NCBI GenBank assembly: GCA_041398845.1
Contig: JAWKTZ010000012.1
Span: 310,001 to 374,000 of the forward strand
Reading direction: 5' to 3'
Source: Fuerstiella sp041398845
Lineage (GTDB): Bacteria; Planctomycetota; Planctomycetia; Planctomycetales; Planctomycetaceae
DNA length: 64,000 bases
The notes beneath the pieces are model-generated. The model was not told the origin of the DNA. It was given only the letters and a program-made list of their open reading frames with translations, and searched no databases. Position numbers and translations under genes: made by a program. Shown one piece after another: positions 1 through 11,698 of this stretch (within the stretch, counting starts at the first letter, position 1; every line of letters begins with the position of its first letter).

Positions 1-2
1 TG

Positions 3-3000
3 GTCAGCATCGATACGGCAACCACAATTCCGGCACTGATTGTCAACGGCGACGATGACGACGATACAATCAACGGAAACGCAATTGCAGCAGGCACGTT
101 TACGACCGTGACGCTGAACGGTAACGCCGGCAACGACAACATCTTCGGAACGGCTGGTGACGACCTTATCAATGGCGGAACCGACAACGATACGATTGTT
201 GGATTCCGGGGAGCCGACATTCAGAACGGTGATGCGGGCGACGACCTGTTCATCTGGAACAATGGCGATGGCGCGGATGACAATATCGGTGGAGCGGACG
301 TCGATACGTTCACCTTCAATGGTGCCGACGGTGCCGACGATGTTCTGAATCTGCTTCCGGGACCGGGCGATGGTTCGCTGGTCGGAGCAGAATTCAATCT
401 GCAGCGAACGGCTCCCACGGCTTTCGCCATTGAAGGATTGACCATTGAAAACGTCGTCATCAACGGCCTGGCAGGCAATGATGTTGTTGATGGTTCCACA
501 GTGCCGAGCGGTCTGTTGACCAATGTGACCATCAATGGTGACGCCGGAAACGACAGTCTGACCGGAACTCAGGGCGCCGATATCATCTTTGGCGGCATCG
601 GCAACGACACGATTGTAGGCGGTCGGGGAGGTGACACGATCGATGGCGGCGACGACAGCGATACGATCATCTGGAACAACGGCGACGGCAGCGATGTGAT
701 CGAAGGGGGAACCGGAATCGACACCGTTGTTGTGAACGGTGCCGGCAGCAGGTGTTTTCCATCGCTCCCAACGGCGGTCGGGTTCAGTTCGATCGTAACA
801 ACCTGGGACTGTTCCGCTTGATATCGGTACGTCGGAAACGCTTGAAGTCAACGGGCTGGGCGGCGATGACGTGATCACCGGATCCACCGGACTGGTCGGC
901 CTGATTGCTCTGACTCTGAACGGTGGCGACGGCAACGACCTGCTGACTGGTGGAGACGGCATTGACGTGATCAACGGCGGCAATGACAACGACACCATCA
1001 TCGGCGGACGTGGCGCCGACCTCCAGTTTGGCGATGACGGTGACGATCTGTTCGTCTGGAACAATGGCGATGGCCCGGACGACAACACCGGGGGAATCGG
1101 CACGGACACGTTCACATTTAACGGAGCCGATGGAGCCGACGACGATCTTCAGGTCGTGGCGGGCCCCGGAGATGGCTCACTGATCGGAGCAGACTTCAAT
1201 CTGCAACGGTTTGCTCCGACTGCGTTCTTCATTGAAAACGCCACCATTGAAGTCGTGAACGTGAATACTCTGGCGGGTGCGGACAACATTCTGATCGAAC
1301 CCTCTGCGACTCTGGACATCAACGTTGACGGAGGCGATCCCGTGACGTTCCCCGGCGACCGACTGACGCTGGATCTGGCCGGAGTCACGGGGGCCAATGT
1401 GACCGGAACCGGTCCGGGCGCTGGCACATTCAGCTTCACCTCCGGTGAAAACAACATCAACTATATCAGCGTGGAAGCTCTGGACGCCGTGAACGGCACG
1501 TTCAGTGTGGCTCCAATCAACACCGGCGCCGGCGACGATGACATTCTGCTGAGCCGTGATGGTGGCGACACCGTTGTGAGCGTGGGTGGAACGGAAATCT
1601 TCCGCGCGGCCTTTGCGGCCATCGCCGGCGGACTCACGATTAACGGCGAAGGCGGCAATGACACGCTCACGGTGGACTTCACCGGCGGCCCGGTGATTCC
1701 CGACGGCGGTCTGATCTTTGACGGCGGTGTTCAGACGACATCGGACGGAATGATTCTGCAGGGCGGCGGCCTGTTCGACACCGTGCATCATACCTTCAAC
1801 AGCGAAAACGACGGTACGATCGCGATCAGCACGGAGAACCTGATCACGTACACGGGGCTGGAACCGATCGTTGACAACCTGGATGTGGCGAATCGTGACT
1901 TCACGTTTACGGCAGTGATTACCAACGGAACGCTCGACCCGAGCCCCGTGACGCCGGCAACTCACACTCGAATTGATTCCAATATGAGCGAGCTGGTGGA
2001 TTTCACAACGCCGACCGCGTCTCTCGACATCTTTCTGGCCAATGGCGGCTCAAATACGTTCACCGTCAACAACACGGCGGAAGACTGGACCACGCCCATC
2101 AACCGGATCGACCTGGGCGATGGCGGCGACACGATCAACTTTGAGTCCACAGACAACCCGATCGCCCCTGTTGCATCCAGTCCATGGACGGTGCTCGGTG
2201 ACGTGGGCGACGATACTCTGAATATCAGTCCGATCGGAATGAATCTTGATAATGTTCAATTCGATGACGGAATCACCTTCCTCGGCGGAGGCGGAACGAA
2301 TGATACCGTTAACATCGACGATACTGCGAACGCATTCAATGACGTCTACACCGTAACATCAACGACGATCGATCGACCTACGTGGGGCGATTCCGCTGAC
2401 CCAGGCCTGACCTATGACGCCGCCGTGGAAGTCATCAACTTGAATGTTGGAGGTCTGGCGGCCGGTGGTGACACAATCAACGTCGTCAGTACCAGTGCCA
2501 CCGCAACCACAACGATCAATGCGGGCGTTGGCAACGACATCTTCAACATCGATGCCAGTGCGTTGGGCGGCACCAACAACTTTAACGGCAACGACAACGA
2601 CGATCACTTCAATGTCAATCTGACAGCCGCCGGCGGCATTTCCGCCACGCTGAATATCGACGGAAACGCCAACGACTTTGGTGGCGGTTTTGGTGGCCGT
2701 GATGAAGTCGAAATCAACGACGTGGCCGCGATTGCTCGCGCCGCAACCATCACGTATCCGACCACGGGCGTCGGTGCAACCACGGTCACCGGTCTGGGCA
2801 GCACGCTGTCTGCCAGTGGCGTCGAAACCATCGACTACGACGGCGCTGGAGCCACCGATTCCGTCACGGTGATCGGAACCGTAGCCAACGACGATCTGCT
2901 GGCGGTGGCGCCAATCAGTGGCAGTCGAGTGATCGTCTTTAACGGTGGCAATCCGTTTGATGGTCCTCCGGAAATCTTCGGCACCAGTCTGCCGGGCGTG

Positions 3001-6000
3001 TCGGGTGGAAGCACTCTGCCCGACCTGGATATCGACGGCGTGACTCAAACCACGGGTTTCCGTGTGGACGAGGCCAATGCGAACACCACCACCGGCGATA
3101 AACTGTTCATCTACGGTCAAAGCGAAACGGGACTCAGCGACGGCAACGCGGCTGATCCGTTTGGTTTCGGAGCCGGACTGATTCTACCGGTCGTGGCCGT
3201 TCCGGAATCGCGCGACAACATCGCGGTTACGGACACCATGACGCAGATCGTCGGCAACAACGGTGTTGGCACGACGCTGGTTCGAGCGAACTATGACACG
3301 GTTGACTTTGTGCAGGCCAATCCGATGGTTGACCCGGGCGTGATCGTCAACGCCGGGGAAGAAACGACCAACCCGACAGCTCCTCCACCGGCCGCAGATT
3401 CCGATGTGATTACACTGAGTCTGTCCACGGCGTATCGCTTTCAGATCAATGGTGGCGATCCGGATCCGGCCACAACCGGCGTGATGCCGCCGATTGGAGA
3501 TGAACTGATTCTTCCCGGCACCTTCGACGTGGTCAACGTCTTCAGCAACAAGGGTGTTGCCGGTGGTGCTCCGTCTGTGACGATCGAATTTCCCGGTACC
3601 GGTTTCCAGGGATTCGGATTCAGTTCGATTGAACAACTGCCGGTCTTCAATGCCACAACCGTCAACCTGATTGGTGACAACAACGATCCCGCCATCGATC
3701 AGAACGATAACTTTGTTGTGGTCGGGCGAGACGTCGATGGTGATGTCACGGACGGCGGCTTCCGCGAATTTGCGTTAATCATCAACGGCAGTTCGACGGA
3801 TGCCAATGGCGTCGGACTGCTGCGGTTTAACGATGTGCAGTTTCTGAACGTCTTCGGTGACGATCAGAATCCGCCCCCCGGAACGCCCAGTGCCGCACCG
3901 GATATTGATACGCTCGAAATTACACCTTACGCCGACGACACGCCTCGCGGCTGGGGCATTGATGTGTCGTTTGACGAAGGCAATCCGCCAGGTGCCGACG
4001 GCGATCAGGCGGACCTGATCATTCTGCATACCGCTGTGCTGGGGGGAGCTGTCAGCGAACACATCGAAGTGAAACCTTCCGGCCCGGATACGGGTGAGAT
4101 CGTGGTTACAAATTCCAGCGATGGTTCATTGATTGTGGACATCGACTATGTGGCCAACACCGACATCATCATTATTGACGATGACGGATTCGCCAATGAC
4201 ACGGACACCGTCACACTGTCCGGAACAAACGGCACAACTCCTGCCACCAGCGGCAACGAAACGTTTGTGACCGACTTTGATGCGGCCGGTGCCGTCGCCA
4301 CGCCTCAGGTTGTCGTCACAGATACCAACAGCGGAACGATTCTGTACCGAGTTCGCAGCGTGACGGGGATTGAGCAAATCAACTACGCCGGTGGCGACGG
4401 CAACGACACATTCAACTTCGCGTCGCCGACAGCAGCCGTCTATGCCAATGGAGTGGAACAACTGAACGTCAGCGGCGGGCTCGGCAATGACGCAGTTGCC
4501 TACAACGTGACGGGGCGAGGTGTCGGCAGTGGAGTGGCTCTGAACTTTGATGGCGGAGCTGGTGCTGATGCCATCACGGCGCTCGGAGCATCATTGGTGA
4601 CTCCGCTGGCTTCCATCACATACAACGTGGGACCGAACGCTGGTGAAGGTCAGGTCATTCTGAATGACGGTGTCGCCCCACCTGTGACAATCGACTTCCA
4701 GAATCTGGAACCGGCAACTCTGCTGATTCCCACAGCGAATCTGATCATCAATGCCACGGCATCCGCCAACGCCATCAGCTACAGTCAGAGCCCTGTGAAT
4801 GCGGCATGGGGCCGAGTCACGGTGGATGGCTTTGAATTGATGGATTTTGCCAACGCGGCAACTCTGACCATCAACGGCGGAGCTGGCAGCGACGAAATCA
4901 GCCTGAACAACGCGGCAACTCCCACCGGACTGACCGCGATCACGGTCAACGGCGGTGATCCGACTGCGGGAAGCGATGTCGCAATTGTCAGCGGCACGCC
5001 GGGAGCTGACGCGATCAACTTTGCACCGACGACAGATGATGATGCTGTGATTACCGGTGCAGGTCCGGTCACGATCACGCTGGCAACAATCGAACGTGCC
5101 GTGATCGACGGCCAGGGCGGTGCGGATACTCTGACGTATACAACACCAGCCGGCAATGACGTTCTGACGGTATCACCGGCCGGCAATGGTTCTTCCGGTT
5201 CTGTTGCTGGCGTCAGAGGAATCGGCGGTGTGCTGATGCCGCTTTCATTCGACAATATTTTTGCCGGTGCCGCCGCCAATCTGACGTTTGCTGAAGTCGG
5301 TGGTGGAACGACGGACAACCTGACTGTTGTCGGTACGGCCAGTGACGACACCTTCTCGCTCACCGCAGCGGGTGTGATCACAACCATGGATTCTGTGAAC
5401 GATCTTGTCACGCCCCGAATTGCCACTCCCGGTGTTGCGTCCCTGATTCTTCAGGGACTGAGCGGGAACGACACATTCAACATCCCCGGTAATCACTCAC
5501 TCACCACACTGGTTGTCCAGGGTGGCAATCCCGACACCGGCAGCGACGTGATCAACTTCACTGCGACCGGAAACACGATCATCGACCTGGGCAACAGCAC
5601 GATCGACGATGATGGCGTCAACCCACCGGCAGATGTGACGTACAGCGGCACGGAAACCATCAACGTGATTGGTGCTGCGTTCAATCTGACCACTGTCGGT
5701 ACGGTGAACGATGATGTGATTGAATACACGCCGCAGGGAGCTGCTTCCGGAAGAGTTCATGCCAACGGTGTGGCTCCGGTTGTCAACTTCAGCAACGTCG
5801 GCGTCTTCACCATCAGCGCGCTGGGAACCGTTGGTGACGTTGTGGTCGTGAATGGCACCAGCAATCATGACACCATCACTGTCGACTCACCAACCCGCAC
5901 GGTTTCGGTCACGAACGCCGCCGGCACCGCTCTGATGCCGGTTGTGCTGAACAACGATGTCGAACAGGTCAAAGTTCTGGCCGGTCTGGGCAACGACACC

Positions 6001-9000
6001 ATCGTTGTTGTGCCCGGTGCTCCGGTTGGAGCCAGCACGGCCGCGCCGCAGTCACTGCCGACAAACCTGCTGATCGAAGTTGACGGCGGTCCTCCCGGAG
6101 CCAGTGATGCTCTGGTGATCGCCGGAAACGCAGCCGGTGCTCCATTGCCTGCGGGCGACTTCGTTGTGCATGCAAAAGGACGCAGTGCGGACGAAGGGCG
6201 AATCCGAGTCTTCCGAGCGGCTGCTCCATTGCCGGATATTTCCTACACCAACATCGAGGTTGTGTCTCCGAATATCGCCGCAGCCAATCTGATGCAGATG
6301 GGACCGGATCTGTTTGAACAGAATGAGTCCATCCAGAACGCAGCTCACCTGGGTTCATTCGACACCGTCAACCTTGAAAACCTGGCGATCTTCCCGGACG
6401 TTAACGAACATCCATTCGTGCCGACCGATACCGACTTCTTTGAAGTCATCGCCAAACACACCGGGACGCTTGACGTCCAGATTCTCTTCAACACGTTTGC
6501 AGCGGCCCTGCTGCCGGGCGGCGGAGATCTGGACCTGAGGGTTCTCGACGGCAACGGCACCATCATTGCCGGACCAGGTTCCCCAGCGCTGAATGCGATC
6601 TTCGGAGTTCAGAACGCGGCCAATCCAACCGCCGTACCGCCGGTTGCGGCTGGAAACAATCCGGACGAACGGCTGCGAGTTCCGGTCATTGCCGGTCAGA
6701 CCTATTATGTTCAGGTTCTGCAGGGAGTTGCCGCCGCCGCTCGCTTTAATACCAACGGTTATGACCTGACCATCACCAACACGCCGGCTGCCATTCCTTA
6801 TGACCTTGAACTCAACGATGCCCTGGTGACCGGAGCTCTGGTTGCTCCAGCTCCGGCAATCGTTGGAGCGAACACCACCTTCACCATTCCTGCGGCTGGA
6901 CTGAATCCAACGCCAGGCTTCTATGTCGGGAAAACCATTCACTTCCTGACCGGAGCCAACGCGGGTCTGAGTCTGCCGATTGTGACTCAGGGACCGGCAC
7001 TCACGCTCCTGTCCGTTCCCACAGTCGGTCTGCGAGGCACCATTGCGGCTGCTGACGCCTTCCTGATTGAATCAACGGACACCGGTCGCTCACAGAACGA
7101 CAACGTGACCAATGATTCTCGTCCGCTGATTCTGTTCCGACTCGATGACGACATTCTGCAGAATGACGTTCCCGGCAATCCGGCACCGGGAGGTCCAACT
7201 CCTGATCAGGTGACTCGCATTCCGTGGAACAACACCTTTACTGCAGTGGCCGGACCGTCCACGGCTGCTGTCGCCGGTGATCCCGCCGCGTTTGTGGCCG
7301 GGTCCGTGACCGGGCAAACGGCGGGTTATCGAGTTGCCGTTTACGAAGAAGGTACGACCACCACGCCGGGCGGTCCCGGACCAAACGGCTTGTGGGGTTA
7401 TGCCACGATGATCGCTCCTGGCGTTTATCAGTTTGACTTCGCCAACACCACCACCAACAACCTGTTTGGAGCAGCCACTCTGACCAATGGAAGTCACTTC
7501 CTGACCGCTCGAGTGGAAATCATCGATGCAGCGGCCATCGTCGGACCGGCAAACATTCAGGCACCTGGCGGACGAAGTCAGTCTCTGGAAATCTTTGTCG
7601 ACACCGGACTGCCTCCGATTGCGTTTGGCAACCTTGTGTCGGCCATTGATGGTCTGCATCCTGCGAGCGATTCGTCCGTCGTGGGAATTGCCGGAAGCGA
7701 AACTGACCGAGTGACCAACGACACCACTCCGACATTCTGGGGCACGGCCGAAGCCAACACGATTGTGCGAGCCTACCTTGACGTTGACGCATCCGGGACC
7801 ATCACCGGTCCCGACATTCTGCTCGGCCAGTCAGTGGCCGTTCCGACTGACGGCACCAATCAGGCTCCGTTCGGTCAATGGGAGATCACGTCGTCTGTCG
7901 ACATGAACGATCCGGTTGTTCTCACGGCCCTGGCGTCTGCCAAAGACGGACTGCGGCAGATTCTGATCTCTGCTGAAGATCCGGCCGGCAACAAAGCACT
8001 TCCCGCCGGCGCTGCCACGACGCCTCAACAGGTTCTGCCGATCTTCATCGACACGCAGGGACCTCAGATTGTTGATCCCGATGGAGCCGGCGGAACTCTG
8101 CAGGCCATTCAGATTGCCAACGCGGCCCCGGCCGGACCAGGTAACGGGATTAACACCTACAATCTGTTCACCGGGAAGTCGCTGGCTGCCGCGATCGCAC
8201 CCACTCCACTGGTCAACGGACTGGTCATCAACATTCGCGATCTGCCAAACCGAGTTCCCGCGTTTATTTACAACGCCATTCAGAACCCGGCCACAGCAGG
8301 TCCGATCATTGCCCCTCTGGCATCAGTGGCGCCGAATGCCGGAGCTGCAGCCATTGCTGCTTTGGCACCACTGCCGATTCCCGCCGGAGCAGTTGCTCTG
8401 AACCCCGCCGACTTCAGCGTTGTCGGTGACGCCAACGGAGCAGCTCCGATTCTGTCGGCGTATTTTGTTCCGACCACCGGAGCCATTCCTCCAGCAGCTC
8501 CGGCGACCGGCTACATTGTGCTGACCTTCCGGTCGGCCACCGCCGGAGCAACTCTGCCGGACGACCGCTACAGCCTGCATGTCTCTGACACACTGCTGGA
8601 CCCGGCCGGCAATCGGCTTGACGGCGAAAACAACGGCATCAACGTGCTCACCGGCAACGGTCAGCCACAGGGCAGCTTCGATGCTCGGTTCACGGTGGAC
8701 TCCCGACCGGAAGCCGCGACGTTCGGACAGGGAGGAATCTTTGTCGACGCCAACGGCAACTGGTCGTTTGATCCCAACAACGTCGACGTCGCCAATCGCG
8801 ATCTGACATTCAACATCGGCATCGACACCGACTTCATCTTCGCCGGAAAACTGTCGGCGAATCAGGTCACCAACGGATACGACAAACTCGGCGGCTACGG
8901 TTTGCTGGGCGGAGCGTTCCGCTGGCTGCTCGACACAACCGATAACGGAGTCGCCGACACCGTCATTCCTCAGCCCACCGGGTTTGCCGTGAGCGGCATT

Positions 9001-10593
9001 CCATTCACCGGAGGCGGAATTCCGTTTGCCGGCAATTTCACCGGAGCTGTCACGTCGGCCGACGAAATTGGCATCTTTGACGGTGTCAACTGGTTCCTTG
9101 ATACCAACCACAACAATGTGATTGACCCGGCCGACACCGCGTTTGCCGGAGCACTTCGAGGTTACCCGATTGCCGGAGACTTTGACGGTGACGGTCTGGC
9201 CGATCTGGCGACTCACTTTTCATCGTCCAACACGTTCATGTTCAACTACGGCAGTGCCGGACTGAACGGCAACGTGAACGCGACCATCACGTATGGATTT
9301 TCCGGAGTGCTGGAACGCCCGGTGGCCGGTGACACCAACCTTGATGGCATCACCGACATCGGACTGGGAGTTCCCAATCAGGACGGACTCGCGTCCGGCA
9401 GTGCCATGAGCTGGTATGTGCTGCAGTCGGTCGGAGCTCCCGCCCCGGGCACCAACACCAATCTGAATCATCCGTTTTCGTCTGTCCCGGTTGGCAATGA
9501 CCTGTTCCAGCGATTCGGCAACAACATCGCCGTGCCTCTGCTGGGCAACTTCGATCCGCCGCCGGTACCAGGCACCGTTAATACCGCTCCTGTGATTCAG
9601 GCGGCGACTCAGGTGGCGACGTCAGCCGCACAACTGTCAGCGGCGTTTGACGTGTCCATCAGTGACGTTGACGGCGATACCGTCAGCACCTCAGCGACCG
9701 CCGATAGTCTGGCATGGTATCTGGATCAGAAACTGGGGCTGAAGACCAACGGCAACCTGTTCGAAGATTATTTCGGTGCCAACGAAAAATGGATTCTGGA
9801 TGCTGACAATGACTGGTACTACATCACGGAAACCGGCGGGCTGTATGAATGGAACGGTCGTGGTCTGCAGGGAACTCTGGTGGCAACCTTCGACGCCTCG
9901 TTCCACGCCGATCCGTCCCGACTGTATGACGCTCAACGCACCACCGTCCCCGTGCAGGTGAATATGGCCAATGATCAGGTCACGGTCACTCGGTCACCAG
10001 GATTTGATCAGCCTTATGTTGTGACGGTCACCGGAAACGACGGGGTCGATTCTGTTGAAGCTTCCATCATGGTCGAATCGGTCACTTCGACCGCCATCAG
10101 GCTCGATGCGGAACTCGGACTGACATCGACTGGCAACACCTGGGAAAACTGGGGTGGAGCCGGTGAAAAATGGCTGAAGGGATCGGACGGTCAGTGGTAC
10201 TTCATCAAACCGGATGGCTCACTGACTGTCTGGGATCGTGTGGCCGCGTCCGCCACGGGCACCGTGATCGCACAACTCGATCCGATCTTCCATCAGAAGC
10301 CCGAACTGCTGTGGAAGGCTAATGAAATCGCACTGGACGATGAATTCAACTTCCGTGCCGCCGGCAGCCAGTTCTACAACTGGGGCGGTCGTGAAGAACG
10401 CTGGTTCCGAGGCGAAGACAATGGCTGGTTCTTCATTGTTCCCACGGGTGATGTCTATCGCTGGAACGGATCGCGACAGGCCGAAGGTGATGTGGTGGGA
10501 ACCGTGGACTCAGCCAACCATCAGTTCCCTCAGCAATTGTACAGCGCAGTTGATTCGGTCTTTGAGGACTGGGCAAAGCTCATGAACTTCTGA
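3..10593 (+). CDS. Giant secreted RTX/Ig-like/FG-GAP surface protein (5' end outside window, frameshifted)
   Basis: The reading frame is open from the window edge, so the true start lies upstream. The first part is tandem RTX-type calcium-binding repeats (GGxGxDxxx) in modules of about 130-200 residues that recur before and after position 870. Long beta-rich modules follow, then a pre-peptidase-C-like segment (about 6,300-6,780), bacterial Ig-like modules (about 7,100-8,060), FG-GAP-like GDFDGDGLAD repeats (about 9,060-9,390) and three Trp-rich C-terminal repeats (9,705-10,560). Known proteins of this build are exported adhesins or matrix proteins that fold on calcium; that role is inferred here. 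The frame shifts from 3 to 2 near 745-752 and from 2 to 1 near 822-826, with conserved repeat sequence continuing across both. The piece after the second shift alone exceeds 3,200 codons. Confidence 0.85.
740..830 (+). other. Double frameshift zone in the giant RTX gene
   Basis: Upstream translation runs in frame 3 to a TGA ending at 821. The conserved continuation (QVFSIAPNGGRVQF, then DRNNLGLFRL) is in frame 2 from about 750, and DIGTSETLEVNGLGGDD is in frame 1 from about 823. Two single-base indels explain this. Because the protein sequence is conserved through the zone, the damage is recent or a sequencing/assembly error. Confidence 0.8.
9705..10560 (+). repeat. Three Trp-rich C-terminal protein repeats
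   Basis: Three copies of about 75-80 residues begin near 9,705, 10,089 and 10,321. Shared features in order are WGGxxEKW (YFGANEKW in copy 1), DGxWYFI or DNDWYYI, PxGxLxxW, a G-V-V turn, then FHxxPxLLY or a close variant. An Ig-like spacer of about 50 residues separates copies 1 and 2. I do not recognise the domain. Its position at the very C-terminus suggests a binding or anchoring role, which is inference. Confidence 0.7.
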
Positions 10594-10884
10594 TAAGCCC
10601 ACCGAAGTCCCGCAAACCGGTGAACGGAACGCTGCGTCACGCTGGGTTCCGACGTCTTCTGACTGTGGTTGTCCCGCAGAATTACGCTGGTATGCCTGTG
10701 ACAACCGGCGGATTCTGCTGTCTTTGTGTGGTTGGCACATTGCGAACTCAGTTCCTGAAGTCAGAGCAGCCAAACGGGTCTGTGCGCGGCGAGTCTGTGA
10801 GTTACGATTTGGCAGGACGGCACGGAAAATCGGTGCCGTTGTGCATTTCATGAAGCGGTTCGGAACTGCGACAGCGGAACAGGC
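10594..10884. other. Intergenic region, nothing recognised
   Basis: About 290 bases between the giant gene and the YdjM-like gene. No strong hairpin, poly-T tract or convincing promoter was seen. The short open frames here have no recognisable features. Confidence 0.5.
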
Positions 10885-11628
10885 ATGGCAGCCTATCGGG
10901 AACACATTACGGTGAGCGGAACGCTGGGCCTGGCCTATGCGTTTGCGGCTGTCGGTCTGTTCGCATTTTCGATCACTCAGGCCATCATCGCCGGGATTCT
11001 GACCTGGATTGCCGGAATGCTGCCCGATCTGGATTCATCCAGCGGCAAGCCGGTCCGGGAACTGTTCGGACTGACGGCTGGTCTGGCCCCGTTGCTGTTG
11101 CTGCAGCACACAAACAAGCTGGGCATCAGCGATGACCGGGCGATGTTGTTTTCTCTGCTGCTGTACGGAGCCGTGCGTTACGGCGGAGCCACGTTGCTTG
11201 GCAAACTGACCGTCCATCGAGGTATGTTTCACAGTATTCCGGCGTTGATCATTGCGGCGGAAGTAACATTTCTTTGCTACTACAGTCCGTCAATCCGAGT
11301 CCGCTGTCTGATGGCTGTCGGAGTTGCTCTGGGGTTTCTGTCTCACCTGATTCTTGACGAAATGTACAGCGTGCAGTGGGGTGGGGGGCGTGTTCGGCTG
11401 AAGCGGTCATCGGGGAGTGCCCTGAAGTTTTTTGGGGCCGAGGCTGTTCCCAACGGTCTGTGTCTCGGGCTGATGATGTTTCTGAGTTACGCGACCCTGA
11501 CATCCGTCGGCCTGCTGCCCGACCCGGAAAACAAGCCTGCTCCCGATATGCTGGACATCACCAGCGAACTGGACAGCGCTCCCGAATACCGCATGGCCGA
11601 CGAACCCAGCGGGACGTCCTTCCAATAA
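10885..11628 (+). CDS. YdjM/DUF457-like membrane-bound metal-dependent hydrolase family protein
   Basis: The 247-residue protein has several hydrophobic segments (about residues 15-45, 65-85, 120-160, 190-215). It carries the family's conserved polar motifs: MLPDLDSSSG near residue 45, HRGMFHS near 112, and a late H-x-x-x-DE (SHLILDE) near 152. These match the YdjM/LexA-regulated inner-membrane hydrolase family (DUF457), whose enzymatic activity is poorly defined. The start was chosen at the ATG after a GGAACAGG purine stretch. It stands alone on the plus strand and converges with the amidohydrolase gene. The family call is fairly firm; the substrate is unknown. Confidence 0.75.
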   Translation: MAAYREHITVSGTLGLAYAFAAVGLFAFSITQAIIAGILTWIAGMLPDLDSSSGKPVRELFGLTAGLAPLLLLQHTNKLGISDDRAMLFSLLLYGAVRYGGATLLGKLTVHRGMFHSIPALIIAAEVTFLCYYSPSIRVRCLMAVGVALGFLSHLILDEMYSVQWGGGRVRLKRSSGSALKFFGAEAVPNGLCLGLMMFLSYATLTSVGLLPDPENKPAPDMLDITSELDSAPEYRMADEPSGTSFQ

Positions 11629-11698
11629 GAACACCACACAACCGGAATTCCCCAACAGACACATTGCCGGCAACCCATGGACAATGAAACGACCGGAT

